DNA of 64,000 bases from Flaveria trinervia (GCA_025506515.1 CM046454.1:36878503-36942502), one strand, 5' to 3'. Shown: positions 1-11,339, numbered from the stretch's first letter. Translations and numbers: made by a program. The notes: generated by a model not told the origin, from the sequence alone.

Positions 1-345
1 AGTCTAAGTCTTCATCCGCATCTTTGCTTGTTCATCCGCATTAACAAATGCGAATGAGTTATATTGATTAGTATTTCTTCACTTGATCAACCGCATTAGT
101 ATGTTGGTCATCCGCATTGGTTAATGCGGATGAACAAATACTTGTGCACATTTGTTCGGTCATCCGTATTTGTCAATGCGGATGAGCAAAGTCTTGTCCG
201 CATTTACTTTGTCTTCCACATTAGTCAATGCGGAAGAGTAAGTAGTTGTCCACCTTCATTCTTGGTCTTCCGCATTTGTCAATGTGGAAGAAAAAATACT
301 TGTCTATATTTGTTTTATGCCTTCCGCATTTGAAGGTCAGTGAGC
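1..345 (-). repeat. B-family LTR fragment, reversed, runs off left edge
   Basis: This stretch repeats words such as TCATCCGCATT and AATGCGGATGA. Their order and the text between them match the reverse complement of the U3 part of the element B LTRs at 4514-5149 and 22892-23504, including the block with 'agtatgttggtcatccgcat'. The first roughly 85 bases of the LTR are missing at the right side, where it meets ORF3 debris of element A. It may be a truncated solo LTR or the end of an element lying outside the window. The short open frame inside it is a by-product of the repeat. Confidence 0.6.
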
Positions 346-1315
346 TATACTCCCGAAGAAGGAGAAATTATACATGATCTGACCGACGAGCAGCTGGCTG
401 AGATGTTCCGACTCAATCCGGACGAAATAATTAAAGATGCACCAGAAGTGAATGTTTTAAGTGATGAGGAGCTGTAGAATGTTGATGAGATTGAGATTGA
501 GGATGTTATAGCAGAACATTATCCAAGTACACTGACAGCGAGGGAAATGTGATACCCAACTTGGGTGATACTTTAGGCAGTACTACATTGGAGAAGCTGG
601 ATGAAATGGAGAAGGAAAAGACAAGGGCTGAAAACCTAGCCCAAGCCTTGGATAGAATGTTGATATCAAGAAGGATGAATGGGTGGCTTGTTTTGTTGAA
701 ATAAGAGCCCAGCGCACAACTCCAAAGCAAAATATGTACACCAAACTCTACAAAGTCAAGAAACATCAGAAGGTGTCAAGCAAGATAACAGCATGGGCTT
801 ATTTTGAGGACTTAAACGTTTATGCAGTGAAAATAGAGAAGGGGATTGAGTACTTCAGATATCCACATGATCTTAAGACTCTTCCTCATTTTGAGCTCAA
901 CCGATTGGCGTGCTTAGATCTGCTATATGCTAATCCAAAGAAGATGTTAGGATGGTTTGAAGTTGCTTTTAAGACATAATACCACACCAGGTTGGTAAAC
1001 TTCAGACCTCAACAACCGAAGAGGTACATCCGTAGGTCTGAAGTGGATCCTATATCTGGGAAGCCAAAAGTAGTGCTGAAGTGGAGTCCCCTGCACACAA
1101 TGTCAAGATTCCCTTACGCGAAATGCCTGAGGACTTCACTCCACATTTCAAATGGTGGTATTATGACGGGTGAAGCGGTCATAGTTCTAAACGGAGAAAG
1201 AAAAATGGAAAATATCAGGGTATTTGACCCAATGTGCCTTACCAACTTGTCGGCCCAAGATGTCTATACTTTATACAATTGGCCACTGTTCGATGACACG
1301 TAAGATATTGTACAA
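346..1315 (+). pseudogene. Element A: 3' part of retrotransposon ORF3
   Basis: This is a decayed reading frame: an acidic segment (about 350-475), a stop at 475, then open pieces at 683-979 and 992-1303. The middle piece reads KITAWAYFEDLNVYAVK and corresponds to KIIAWKYDSDWNMFMVRR in element B (about 21890), so it is the C-terminal domain of the same ORF3 class that follows RNase H in these SIRE-like elements. A G-rich PPT and an LTR follow directly, as expected for the last gene of a copia element on the plus strand. The function of ORF3 is unknown; no signal peptide or membrane span is evident in this part. The upstream gag and pol of element A are not in the window. Confidence 0.55.
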
Positions 1316-1445
1316 GCCCTCTAATTCCAAAATGTGATACAGCTCTGCTTTGCTTTTGAAATACATGCAGGAGTCACAAGAGAGGAGAAGTAGAAGAAGT
1401 TTGAGGAGCATATGAGGGATGTCAGACAATAGAGTAAACTAGGTC

Positions 1446-1457
1446 CAAGGGGGAGTT
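1446..1457 (+). other. Element A polypurine tract
   Basis: The purine run CAAGGGGGAG lies immediately before the TGTTGATA start of the 3' LTR. This is the usual primer site for plus-strand DNA synthesis. The same core AGGGGGAGT precedes the 3' LTRs of elements B, D and E. Confidence 0.7.
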
Positions 1458-2120
1458 TGTTGATACATATGTCCCTAGTTTATGTGCTTAATGTAAAAGT
1501 CTGTCAGGGCTTACATATGTGTAATGAAACATTATAATGATATATGATTTGTGCTTTGATGTTAATGTATCTTAATTCATATATACGAACTTATGGTATA
1601 AGTTTGAAGTCGTTGTATGATTATTCATGCTAATGGACCATACTTATGATCCAATCGCATTAACACATCATGCTAATGAACTAGTGGCATGACTGAACCA
1701 GGAGACTGGATAAGTCATACGATTGAAACATGAAAATGGCTCAGTCGCACGACTGAACCTTCAGTCGTGCGTATGAATCAGTCGCATGGGTCAGTCGCAC
1801 GACTGAACCATGCTAATGGTTTAGTCGCGCGAATGAAGACTACAAACCTATAAATATCACTTAATTTGTGGAAAAACTAGACTTTTGAAACCTATATCGC
1901 ATACCCTCATAACCTAGCCGTCCAAAGCGTCCAGGACGGATATTCCAACTTCATACTTCACATCTGATCGTTTTCTACTCAATCTTAACGTTTCTTTAAT
2001 CGTTAGATCGATCGAGTTTGTGTTCTCACTGATCGGATCGACAATCAAATAGGATTCCGCACTATTGGATTCGGTTTCATGCATAATCAGTTAGTCCTCT
2101 ATACGTACACGGTCCTGACA
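1458..2120 (+). repeat. Element A 3' LTR
   Basis: The LTR starts TGTTGATACATATG after the PPT and ends GGTCCTGACA, giving TG...CA ends and about 663 bp. A TATAAATA box lies at 1849-1856. Upstream of it (about 1685-1840) is an array of a short, almost palindromic word (CAGTCG-CA-CGACTG) alternating with GAATGAA or GAACC. The matching 5' LTR is outside the window, so the ends are set by terminal motifs only. Confidence 0.65.
1849..1856 (+). promoter_or_regulatory. TATA box of element A LTR
   Basis: TATAAATA sits just downstream of the U3 word array, at the position expected for the LTR promoter. Confidence 0.5.
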
Positions 2121-2780
2121 ATAACATGATTCTCAAACCGATATGCCCAATCATGGTAATATTCCTTTTTTAGCAGTGGGGTGGCTTGCTGCTTGTACCA
2201 ATCTTATTATCAAGAATTAAGGTACTTGTGATGTGCTTCAGATTAGCCATTGTTCTCTCCTGAAAAATCGGAAAAAATCTTAAAAACCCTAAAGTTCTCG
2301 CGCGAAATACACTAGTTTTTCACGTGGTAAGTTCTATAACTAAATCTTGTGAAATGTTCAATTTGTCACGCGAGATAAATCTTTATGTAACAACCTTTTA
2401 ACCGACTCATGCCAAACTTTTTTCACGTGAATAATAGCTTTTCGCATAGAATAATCAACTTTTTGCTTTTTTCAATCTCTCCATTTCGAAGATTTTCATG
2501 TTCAATTTTGCACGAAATTGATTAGATTCAGATTAATTAAGTGTTCAGTTAGTGAATTAAGTTCAAACTAGATCCCAATTGCATGTAGTAGATTCAAATA
2601 AGCTTGGTTAAACACAATAACATCACCACTTCACTACTGAACGAACAAAATAGCTTCACCTTCATCATAATTGCTTAAATTCAGTAATAATCAAAGTTAT
2701 CTTCAAGTATCAGTCAAATCAATACCACGAACTCTTCAAAAATCAACTTCAATCTTACTTTCAATCGATCTAGAGCATAC
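2121..2780 (-). other. 5' leader of a minus-strand copia element, no gene
   Basis: No usable reading frame is present. The segment lies just inside a PBS-like site (2781-2797) of an LTR on the minus strand, so it should be its untranslated leader. Around 2295-2445 it contains repeated words (CTCGCGCGAAA, TTCACGTG, TTGTCACGCGAGAT). These resemble words in the neighbouring LTR (CTCACGCGACAAG, GTCACGCGATAAG). Confidence 0.4.
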
Positions 2781-2797
2781 CAAGCTTTGATCCCAAT
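2781..2797 (-). other. Degenerate primer binding site
   Basis: On the minus strand this reads ATTGGGATCAAAGCTTG, resembling the ATTGGTATCAGAGC site used elsewhere in the window but with substitutions. It abuts the CA end of the adjacent LTR. Confidence 0.45.
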
Positions 2798-3347
2798 TGT
2801 AAGGATCGCTACAATATTAAGATTGATTTCATCATTATGAATGCAGAATATAAACAATCACAAATTAAGAAGAAGAAGAAGAATCAAACAAACAAACTCA
2901 TTTTAAATAAACTTCACTTCTATATTGCTCTCTAAGTTCAACTAATTACAGTAAGTACACAATTCAGGAAATGATCAAATATCTTAAAAATTACAAAACA
3001 AACTAACTATTTATACTCAACAAGCAGGTCTCGCATGAACACTACTTCTCACGCGACAAGAACTTGTCACGCGATAAGTGGACTTGTCGTGCGGCTACTC
3101 TTAACTTTTCCCTTGACTTGAACTTGATCTTTATTGTGTTTGATTTCTTGAGCCTCTAGATTCAACCCCTACACATCGCATAAGTCCAACCCATTGTGAT
3201 CCTGTCTATGATCCTCTTTGTCAATTCCTATGCAATAGCAACTAAGCTATTGCAATTACTATAGATTTCATGATATATGAAACAAATATTTTAGAATTTT
3301 GGAATACATGTTCCATTCAAATGGACATGGAATAAAGGTACTCAACA
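2798..3347 (-). repeat. Putative copia LTR, minus strand
   Basis: In its own orientation it begins TGTTGAGTACC and ends CCTTACA next to the PBS-like site, about 550 bp. A minus-strand TATAAATAG lies at 3007-3015. Upstream of that box in its own sense (about 3025-3100) are repeated words built on CACGCGA and CTTGT. No second copy is present in the window, so the ends are inferred from terminal motifs, the TATA box and the PBS. Confidence 0.45.
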
Positions 3348-3439
3348 CAACATTGCAACGACTAATGTCATAGTTTCATTCACTAAGATTCATTAACATC
3401 TGAAGTTGAACGACATAAATGGTGTATTATCTTTCTCCA

Positions 3440-4110
3440 AAGAAGTGGTAAGTGCCACCTTCAAAGAGATGGGATATGAATGACCCCACTTGATGTTCAC
3501 CTTCTCCAAATCACAGGTATATCACAATTGGAGAATTATTCTTCATATCTTTTGACACCACTTATCAAACAGCAGCGTTATGATTTTTCAAACTTCATAT
3601 ATCAAAATTTGTGCAAAATTGTAACTATTTCTATAAAAATAGTATTGTTTGATATACCCTAGATTCATTCAACTAATTCTACAAGAAGAATTTGGTGACA
3701 AACTTAAAATCAAACGAGTTGTTCATGCCTTCAAAACTTTAAACAAAGCAACATTTTCAAAGTTCAAGACAACTCTAAAATGTTTTTCTGGGAAGGTAAC
3801 TTTCCTCTTCACACATATGCCTGGGTTATTGAGCCTTAGGGTCCTAGCATGGCAATACCCACCACTACTGATCCCACACCACAGGATCGGTTAACATTGT
3901 TCAACAACAGTCCCACAGTTGGAGATAACACCTTTACTAAATCAAATAGGAAACCAAGCAAAGAAACAATAAACAAAATAAGAACACTTAAATACAAAGA
4001 TTGGATTTCAAGGATGATGTATATTGTCTCAACTATTTTACATTTTATGTGGCTTAGTTCTAAGACTTGTTACATGAGATACTTTATACTACATCCTACT
4101 GCACGCCATA
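3440..4110 (+). pseudogene. ORF3 fragment of a SIRE-like copia element
   Basis: Short open pieces at 3480-3662, 3649-3894 and 3849-4157 are shifted relative to each other. The segment ending in PRFIQLILQEEF aligns in order with the element D ORF3 segment ending in YPRFLMAIIMNQL (about 46580). Before it, the aromatic and aliphatic pattern of QQRYDFSNFIYQNL matches RQSLNFSEIIFLEL of D. It is therefore debris of the N-terminal third of ORF3. No complete gene can be delimited, and its parent element is not identifiable from the flanks. Confidence 0.4.
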
Positions 4111-4119
4111 CTTTGAAGG

Positions 4120-4513
4120 GTAGTTGGACACTAATTTATATAACAAGATCAATGTAAACTAAAAAGGTAGATTTCCTATTGACATATGACTATGAGATTT
4201 CATAGCTCACATCCTATTGTATAACAATAAGGATAAAAGTAAGAGAGTTTAAAAGTTACAAATAAAGACTCCTAATTGAATAGTTGAAAAAAGTAAAAAG
4301 TAATCACCAACTTATATTAGTTAGTGATCTTCAGAGCTGACGTGGTCTGCTTTTGTCCAAGTATGTCAAAGAAACAGGTTTTTTAGTCTTTAGAAGAAAT
4401 CAGTCTTCATGCTTCGGATGGCTTTCTCTTCAGGCTTCAGAAGACTTCATTTGGATTCGTATTTTTTGTTTTTGTGTTGGCTTTGAAATATATGACACTT
4501 CTTTAGTATCCTT
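4120..4513 (-). repeat. H-family LTR, minus strand, left part (split by element B)
   Basis: The reverse complement matches the H LTR at 27648-28430 over blocks including the run before and after the 'caatagga' segment and the TATATAA region. The remaining part of the LTR lies at 23505-23644, beyond element B. The outer left end is lost at about 4120. Confidence 0.55.
4509..4513. repeat. Left target site copy of element B
   Basis: TCCTT here and TTCTT at 23505-23509 flank element B and differ by one base. This fits an old 5-bp target duplication made inside the H-family LTR. Confidence 0.55.
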
Positions 4514-5149
4514 TGTTGGACCCTGAAAGGATTATACATGCCAATTTAATGGTGAGTTGATTGTTGTTTTGCTGGAATTCCCATAAGTCCAAGTGTAAAT
4601 GCGGAAGACCAAAAGAGATGCGAACAATATTTTGCTCATCCGCATTTGCCAATGCGGATGACCGGACAAGAATGCACAGAAGTATATGTTCATCACATTA
4701 CCCAATGCGGATGACCAACATACTAATGCGGAAGACCATGTAAAGAAATGTTGATCAAGTCCAACTCATCCACATTCGCCAATGTGGATGAACAAGAAGA
4801 AATACTGATGAAGAGTCAGCCTAGTTCTAATTATAGGTCAGGGGTAGCTTAGTCATTTTGTAAAAAGGAAACTTTTCTGCCTATAAGTAGAATATAAATC
4901 CTCATACCTAAGGTGACAAAACATAGACAATTAGAATATTTTGTATTACACATTCTCTAGGTGCATTATTACTGTTCTTGCTAAAACCCTAGCATTTATT
5001 GTAATCAATCACCTTCATCAATATAAATAAACATTTATGAGTATATTCTTGCATTAAATGTTTATTGACTGTTTGTTTCCGCCATTCAATCTCTGACTTG
5101 ATCACCATATCCGATCTTAAGTGAGATTCTCATTCTAACCAAACAGTCA
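4514..5149 (+). repeat. Element B 5' LTR
   Basis: It starts TGTTGGACCCTGAAAGG and ends CCAAACAGTCA next to the PBS. It matches the 3' LTR at 22892-23504 nearly throughout, with small indels. U3 (about 4595-4790) holds CATCCGCATT/AATGCGGATG words; at 4636-4661 two of them form a perfect 11-bp inverted repeat with a 4-base loop. A degenerate TATA box (TATAAGTA) is at 4882-4889; the 3' LTR has TATAAATA at the same place. Confidence 0.85.
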
Positions 5150-5151
5150 AT

Positions 5152-5163
5152 TGGTATCAGAGC
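5152..5163 (+). other. Element B primer binding site
   Basis: TGGTATCAGAGC, two bases after the 5' LTR, is the sequence complementary to the 3' end of plant initiator-Met tRNA used by copia elements. Confidence 0.85.
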
Positions 5164-5616
5164 TTTGGCTCTCGGTTCTTTTTCTGATCTACCCTAGATC
5201 TGAATAGAACTTGATTGATCTGGTGATCGAGTTGCTAATAGAGTGTTCTATCACCTCTATTTAGTAAACAAGTAGATAATACTCATCAACAGTTACTGTT
5301 CAAGCTCTTTCCTTCAAGAACATAACAAGAGTCTTCATTCTCGAAGTTGTGAACAGTTGATATAATAAACATTAACAAAAATAAACTTAGAAAAGTAACA
5401 GGTCTGATTCTAAAACCTGTTTTGGATAATTTGGACCAGTTGGACTAATTGAACCTAAAACTCATCAAATCTATACTTAAACAAGTTAAAAATTACCTGT
5501 TAAAATGGATTCTCATACCTTTTTCAGAACTTTGTCATGAACTAAAACCTCCCATGCTTAAACATAAATCTAAGTTTAAGTAGTGAAAAATCAGATTCTG
5601 AAACTACATTACAGGT
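5164..5616 (+). other. Element B 5' leader, no gene
   Basis: An AT-rich stretch with many stops between PBS and gag. I see no repeated LTR words here. Confidence 0.5.
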
Positions 5617-6756
5617 GTGGATCCTGACTTTTGGATCTCAATATGCAAGGGGCCACACATCCCTATCAATTTGTTTGCAGATCAAGCTGCCATCTATAAG
5701 ACAGCAAGAATACCCATTGAAGATCTAACTCTTGATGATGAAGATTACAAGAAAATCAAGATTGATCTGAAAGCTTACTCTATCCTGATTCTAGCACTCA
5801 AGATGGATGTCCTAAAATGATTGGAGAAGTATGGTACTGCTAAAGAAGTATGGGATGAACTGTGAATTATGTGTGAGGGAAGTAGTGAAATTGCAGAAAT
5901 GAACAGGGATAAACTTGTTAATCGGTAGGAAACATTTCATCACTCCAAGGGGGAGTCCATATCTAAACAACTGCACAAATTTGTACAGTTGGTAAATGAC
6001 TTGGAAATCATGGGAGTCACTTTCAAAGTCAAGGAGTTAAACAAAAAAATGTTGCAGTCTTCCAAAGACCTGGAAACAAAATGTGACCATGTTAAAGAAC
6101 ACTCTTGATCTTGAGAGTACAACTCTGGATATAATCATAGCCAAGATAGAAGCACTGGAGCTAGATGAAAGAAGCAGAAACTTGGGAGGACCCAAAGTGA
6201 TTAAGGCATACAAGTTTCCATCAGAATCTCAATTTATGGAAAATGCCTTCATTATTGAAGAGGATGATTTCATCTCTTTTACCACTGGGTTCATTACAAC
6301 TCCACCAATTAATCATCTATCAACATCATCCCAAGCATGAGGATTCACTGCAACCCTACAACCACTCCTGAGGACACAAGATCCAAAGAACAAAAGGCAA
6401 CTTACAATGCCTTTGTTGCAAGATTTGAAGCCTATTTGGGAGGAAGACTCACATCAGCACATCTGATCTAGGAAGACTTAGAAAATGGATGTAGATGATG
6501 AGAAGAAATGGATTTGCAATGGAAAATGTCCATGATTGCTATTAGAGAAAAGAAGTTTTCAGAAAAGGCAGAAAGCTCAGCCTTAATGAAAACACAAAGC
6601 TTGGATATAACAAATCCAAAGAAGTGCTTCAACTGTGGCATGGCTGGCCGCTTCTCTAGAGAATGCAATGCCCCCAAAAGAAACAACTTTCAAAGGAATT
6701 CTCAAAGCCAGTCATCCTCACAACCAAACTCAAGCTTTCACTCCAATAATCTTTAG
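5617..6756 (+). pseudogene. gag: Element B gag
   Basis: Gag makes the virus-like particle and binds the element RNA. The piece at 5617-5820 contains LTLDDEDYKKIKIDLKAYSI, which corresponds to the DEDKKLLEIDAKAHGI region of element E gag. Further pieces at 6083-6340 and 6508-6756 continue it, the last with a CCHC zinc knuckle (CFNCGMAGRFSREC, about 6627-6668). The expected N-terminal 40 or so residues are not recognisable, and frames change several times (stops near 5820, 5865 and 6340). It follows the leader and precedes a coiled-coil linker. Confidence 0.7.
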
Positions 6757-7001
6757 TAGAAGTATCAGCATCCTTAACAACATCAATCATATCATAATCA
6801 ACCTCAACTGACAAACCAAGCTCATGGAAGCAGTCAGTCATCTGCTAATGCTCTCGTGATAATGCAAGATGGAGTATGTGACTAGAGCCTGTATGCAGAA
6901 GAAATCAAGCCTCAATTTCAAAATCATGCACTCATGGCTCACATCAACGATGGTCCATATCCCATGGCTTCTGAGGAAAAATCTATCCTATTTAATGAAA
7001 A

Positions 7002-7442
7002 ATGCATACTGAACTGCAAGGTTATAGAGAGCATAACCACAAACTTGCAGACAAAATAAAAGAGGAAAAGGTTAAGTCAGAGATGCTCGAGAGAGAAATA
7101 AAAGGCTTTGAAATCAAAATAAAATCTCTCATCTCTAACATTGAAATATTACATGGTGAAAAGTACACTCTTGCAGCTGAGAATGAGCAACTGACTGAAA
7201 AGTTGGCTCAATCTAAAGCTGAACATACACTTACTGAAGTGAAATTGGAAAAGTTTCAACTGTCTTCAGCCAAGCTGCAAGAGATGCTTGATTCTCAAAA
7301 GGATCCCAAAGACATGTCTGGGATCGGGTATAACACTTGTCCTCCACCATACAATGACAACTACACTGTCATGCCTGACTTTGTTACACTCAATGAAAAT
7401 ATTGAACCTAATACTATTGAACCAAAAACAATGGTAAAATAG
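7002..7442 (+). pseudogene. Element B gag-pol linker: coiled-coil segment
   Basis: An open frame of 146 codons, rich in Glu, Lys and Leu with heptad-like spacing over roughly residues 5-95, followed by a Pro/Tyr-rich tail containing GIGYN and PPPYND. Elements D and E have a matching segment (GIGYNHT followed by PPTDFTP) between gag and protease, so this is the linker region rather than a separate host gene. It is the longest intact frame of element B. Its role in these elements is not known; a coiled coil suggests self-association. Confidence 0.6.
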
Positions 7443-7984
7443 ATCGCAAATCCTCAAAACAACCAAATGTTTACATTGAAATAATGAGGATAAAATCACA
7501 TTAAGACACCCAATTAAAATCAAAGAGTGTTCAAACAAGGCAGTGAGTGTCATCAAACCCAAAAGCCCCATCAAGGCAATTGTTCCATTTGTGAAATTTG
7601 TACCTTTTGTTTTAAAAGGTATAAAGAAAATTTTAAAGTTAGTGAAACCCACTGTTGAAAGCAATTCTGATAATGAGATATATCTCAACAAATCAGACAA
7701 GGTTTCACTACAAAAGAAACAAAAGAGATCATTGATTTCAACGTGTAAAACTCTATCAGACCCTCAATCTTCAAAATTAAGACAGTGAGTGGTTTGACAT
7801 ATGTAACATTGAGCATGTTAATCAATTTGAGAAAGAGGTAAAGAAAGGGTTGAAGAAACAAAAAGAGCCTAAAAAATCTAACAAAGGGCTGATTTTGATT
7901 CATCCCCTAAGCAAAAGATAACGGCTCAGCAGCAAATGAAAAAATCAGCTGAGTCCCACAAATCAAAATCTGATTGAAGCAACA

Positions 7985-8160
7985 AACAAATATATTGTGA
8001 TATGTTCAATCACAAAACTGAAGAGTGCTTTTACAATCAATATTGCTCTATCTCTTACATGAACAACCACTCCACCAAAAACAGTTATTTTAACAAATAT
8101 TGTTCAGTCTATGATATGAACAATCATAATACATCTAATTATTACTTCAATCAGAAGGGA
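7985..8160 (+). pseudogene. Element B second zinc-knuckle region, repeated units
   Basis: The frame shows three consecutive units of about 18 residues, each with a Tyr/Asn-rich block followed by MNNHST-, MNNHNT- or FNHKTEEC-like text. Element E has a single CCHC at the equivalent place (CEVCGLFNHLTDDC, about 57844-57885). Here the unit appears expanded, and the last Cys is kept only in the first unit. The segment lies between the coiled-coil linker and protease. Confidence 0.45.
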
Positions 8161-8639
8161 GTGAGAATTGCTCAGAGCAAACCCATCTCAACAACATCAT
8201 TTGGCAAAACACAAGTCAGGAGTCATTTCCCATTAATCAATCTAGGACATCTAGATCACTCAATGATAGGAGTAACACAAAAGAAATATGGAAGAGTCAA
8301 AGAAACAACCATCACATTATTAAGCAAAAGTTTGACTTTCCAAAACCTAAAATGATTTTTGATAATCAGAAACGGTTTAAATTTCTTAAAAAGAATAGAG
8401 ATCAAAGATTTCACTACTCCTTTGATTCTTTAGTTGATGTTGATAAGATGACTCCACGAAAATATCATAAGCAATCTCCAAGGTCACCTCTAAATATATC
8501 ATAATTTAGAGGAAAGTATCAAGAGGTCACCATAATGAATATGAATAAGAAACCCAAGACCATTATGGCTTGGGTTCAACATTCTAATTAGTTCTTTTGT
8601 GCTTGCAGGGTCATCCATATAGGTCCAACAGCCTATGGT

Positions 8640-8835
8640 ACGTGGATAGTGGATGTTCCTGACACATGACTGGAGATCGTTCCTCCTTCATGACTTTAAG
8701 CAAATACAAGGAACTACTCTGGCATTTGGAGGAGATTCACAAGGTGGAAGAATTACAAGTGAAGGATCTGTGACAAGTGGGACGCTGAGCTTTGATAAAG
8801 TGAACTATGTGGAACAAAGGACTTTAATTCTCTAA
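8640..8835 (+). pseudogene. pol: Element B protease remnant
   Basis: The aspartic protease signature WYVDSGCS is followed by a stop and then HMTGDRSSF near 8640-8690, the pattern typical of copia protease. Downstream residues FGGDSQGGRITSEGSVTSG match the flap region of D and E (FGNDARGYIIGKGFVSNG). The internal TGA inside the signature and later shifts make it nonfunctional. Confidence 0.7.
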
Positions 8836-9029
8836 GCGTGTCTCAGATCTACTACAAGAAATATTCAACTCACTTTACCAACACTCATTGCTACATTCTG
8901 AAAGCGGGGTTTCAGATCTCTAAAGAATGGTTGTCCTAAAGACTCCAAGAAAGAATAACACCTATGTCTAAAACCTAAATTCTTCAACACCAATAGAAGA
9001 AACATGTCTTTTGTCAAAAGAATCATTTG

Positions 9030-9960
9030 ATGAGTCCCAGCTTTGGCACAGACGTTTGGGGTACACAACATTAAAAACATGAAGAGATTGGTCAAAGGAA
9101 ACTATGTCATTAGTCTTCCACAAAAAGAATTTAACTTTGTTCATCACTATTCAGCATGCTTCAAAGGAAAATAACATAAATCTTCTCATAAATCCAAGCT
9201 GGTGAACACAGACAATACTCCATTGAAGTTACTTCATATAGTTCTATTTAGACCAACTCATGTAATGAGCATTGGAAAGAAATAGTATTGTTTGGTGATC
9301 ATTGATGACTTTCACGATTTACATGTGTTTTATTCTTACTCCATAAAAATGAGCCATCCAAATAATAAAAAACTTTATCACAAAAATTGAAAATCAACTT
9401 GATCTTAAGGTCAAAACAATCAGAAGTGATAATGGAACTGAGTTTAAAAATGAAGACATGAGTTCATTTTGGGCAACCAAAGGCATTGCTCATCAATTTA
9501 GTGCAACTAGAACTCCTCACACAAAATGAGGTAGCTAAAAGGATAAATAGAACACTAGTTGAAGCAGCAGGAACAATGCTAGCCGATGCTAAACTGCTTA
9601 TTACCTTTTGGGAAGAGGCAGTTAACACATCGTGCTTTATGCCAAATTGAACTCTGATTGTAAAGGAAGTAACATGACTCCATATGAACTACTCTTTCAC
9701 AGAGAACCATTTATTGGATTCTTTAAATCATTTTGTAGTCCTATCTCAATATTGAACACCTGAGACTATTTAGGAAAGTTTTCATCTCAGTCTGATGAAG
9801 GATTCTTTGTAGGTTATTCTTGTGTTTCAAAGGATTACGGAGTGTTTAATCCTAGATTAAACATTATTGATTAATCGATAAATGTTCAATTCAAGGAACA
9901 CTCATTTCTCAAATCTACAAATGGTCCCGACTGGTTGTTTGATATTGACTCATTTACAAA
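9030..9960 (+). pseudogene. pol: Element B integrase remnant
   Basis: Integrase joins the copied DNA to the host chromosome. Recognisable parts in order are the HRRLG of the HHCC zinc-binding region (about 9048), a Cys followed by FKGK (about 9155), a degraded first catalytic-Asp region (about 9225), the second Asp in RSDNGTEF (about 9420-9445), and ATRTPH with a broken catalytic-Glu region (about 9505). Stops and shifts occur throughout. The C-terminal part (GYSCVSKDYGVFNP, about 9815) corresponds to GYSSTCKAYRVFNC of D and E. Confidence 0.75.
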
Positions 9961-10479
9961 ATCATTTGATCAATTTCATTTGTCTCATGCAAGAAATCTA
10001 CATTCAGGTGAAACTTCTACAGGTGTAGAAAGAAGAGATGACTTTCCATTGATTCCTCCTACATCTACTAATACATAAATGAAGATGTTCCTCTCCAAGC
10101 TGATCCTATCAGACATGCATCACTAAACCAAAGTGTTTTAACTGGAGGAGGTCCAAGCCTATTGCCATCGCATTCAGAAGATCTATCAACAGAGATCAGA
10201 AATCAAAAACAAGCTACTCCTCCACCTGAAAGAGAGAGAACATCAAATTATGGAAACAATCAAAGTGTTTCTGAAGTTGAGAAGTTAATGAAACAGAGTT
10301 TGATTATCTTCATAATTCCCAAATAGCACAAGATGAAGGTGCCTCTAACCATAATGAACTGAATGTCTCCAATCATGATGTAACCATTCCTGGTGACTCA
10401 ATTCCAACCACCAGAATACATAAGAATCGTCCAGTTGAAACCATTATTGATGAACATAATGAAAGGGTGACAAGAAGCA

Positions 10480-11290
10480 AGTCTAGTATTGCAAACATAT
10501 GTTTGTTGTCATGCTTTCTGTCTGAAATAGTACCCAAGAACATCAAAGAGGCTCTTCACGACAATAGTTGGATTGAAGCAATGCACGAAGAATTTCTCTA
10601 ATTCAAGAAGCAAGAAGTATGGCAACTGGTAGATCTTCCCGAAGGACAATACCTTATCGGTACCAGATGGCTGTACAGAAACAAGACTGATGATAGAGGG
10701 ATCGCCATCAAAAATAAAGAAAGACTAGTGGCACAAGGATACACTCAAGAAGAAGGAATCGATTATGACGAAATGTTTGCACTTGTTGCCAAATTAGAAG
10801 CAATAAGATTCTTTTCTTGCATATTCTGCGTCCATGAAGTTTACTGTTTACCAAATGGATGTGAAGTGCGCTTTCTTATACGGAAAGATTGCTGAAGAAG
10901 TCTACGTGAGTCAACCACCTGGCTTTGAAGATCCAGATTTCACATACAGAGTTTACAAGCTTGATAAAGCTCTGTATATGGTCTTCATCAAGCTCCAAGG
11001 AAGTGGTATAGGACAATATCATCTTTTCTTCTTGAAAATGGTTATGAAAGAGGAAAGATTGATCAAACTCTCTTCTGAAAGAGAAGAGGAAAAGACATGT
11101 TGTTAGTCCAGATTTATGTCGATGATATAATTTTGGGCTCAACAAATAAGCAACTCAGTAAAAACTTTGAAGACCTTATGCTCAAAATTTCAAATGAGTG
11201 CAAAGGGGGAACTCACTTTCTTTCTATGTTAAAGAAGTTCCACTTTGCTAATGTCTGTCTATTAGAACTCCTGTGGATACTAAAGTGAAG
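10480..11290 (+). pseudogene. pol: Element B reverse transcriptase remnant
   Basis: RT copies the element RNA into DNA. Visible motifs are WIEAMHEEF (about 10570), RLVAQGYTQEEGIDYDE (about 10725-10775), QMDVKCAFLYGKI (about 10853-10890, first catalytic Asp) and VQIYVDDIILGS (about 11105-11140, catalytic Asp pair). The F-A-P-V-A stretch is altered and there are several frame changes, so no full-length enzyme is possible. Confidence 0.8.
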
Positions 11291-11339
11291 AGTGGACCTG
11301 ATCAAGAAGGCAAATCAATGGATCAAACTCACTATCGAT

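Noticed and set aside
124..333. Open frame of 69 codons with repeated FR(I/S)CQCGR-like text
   Set aside because: It is a reading of the palindromic LTR words; codon content reflects the repeat and no family matches.
4595..4790. CRISPR-like look of regularly spaced short palindromic repeats
   Set aside because: Repeats are short and imperfect, spacers are not unique or of even length, and they lie in plant LTRs; CRISPR arrays are prokaryotic.
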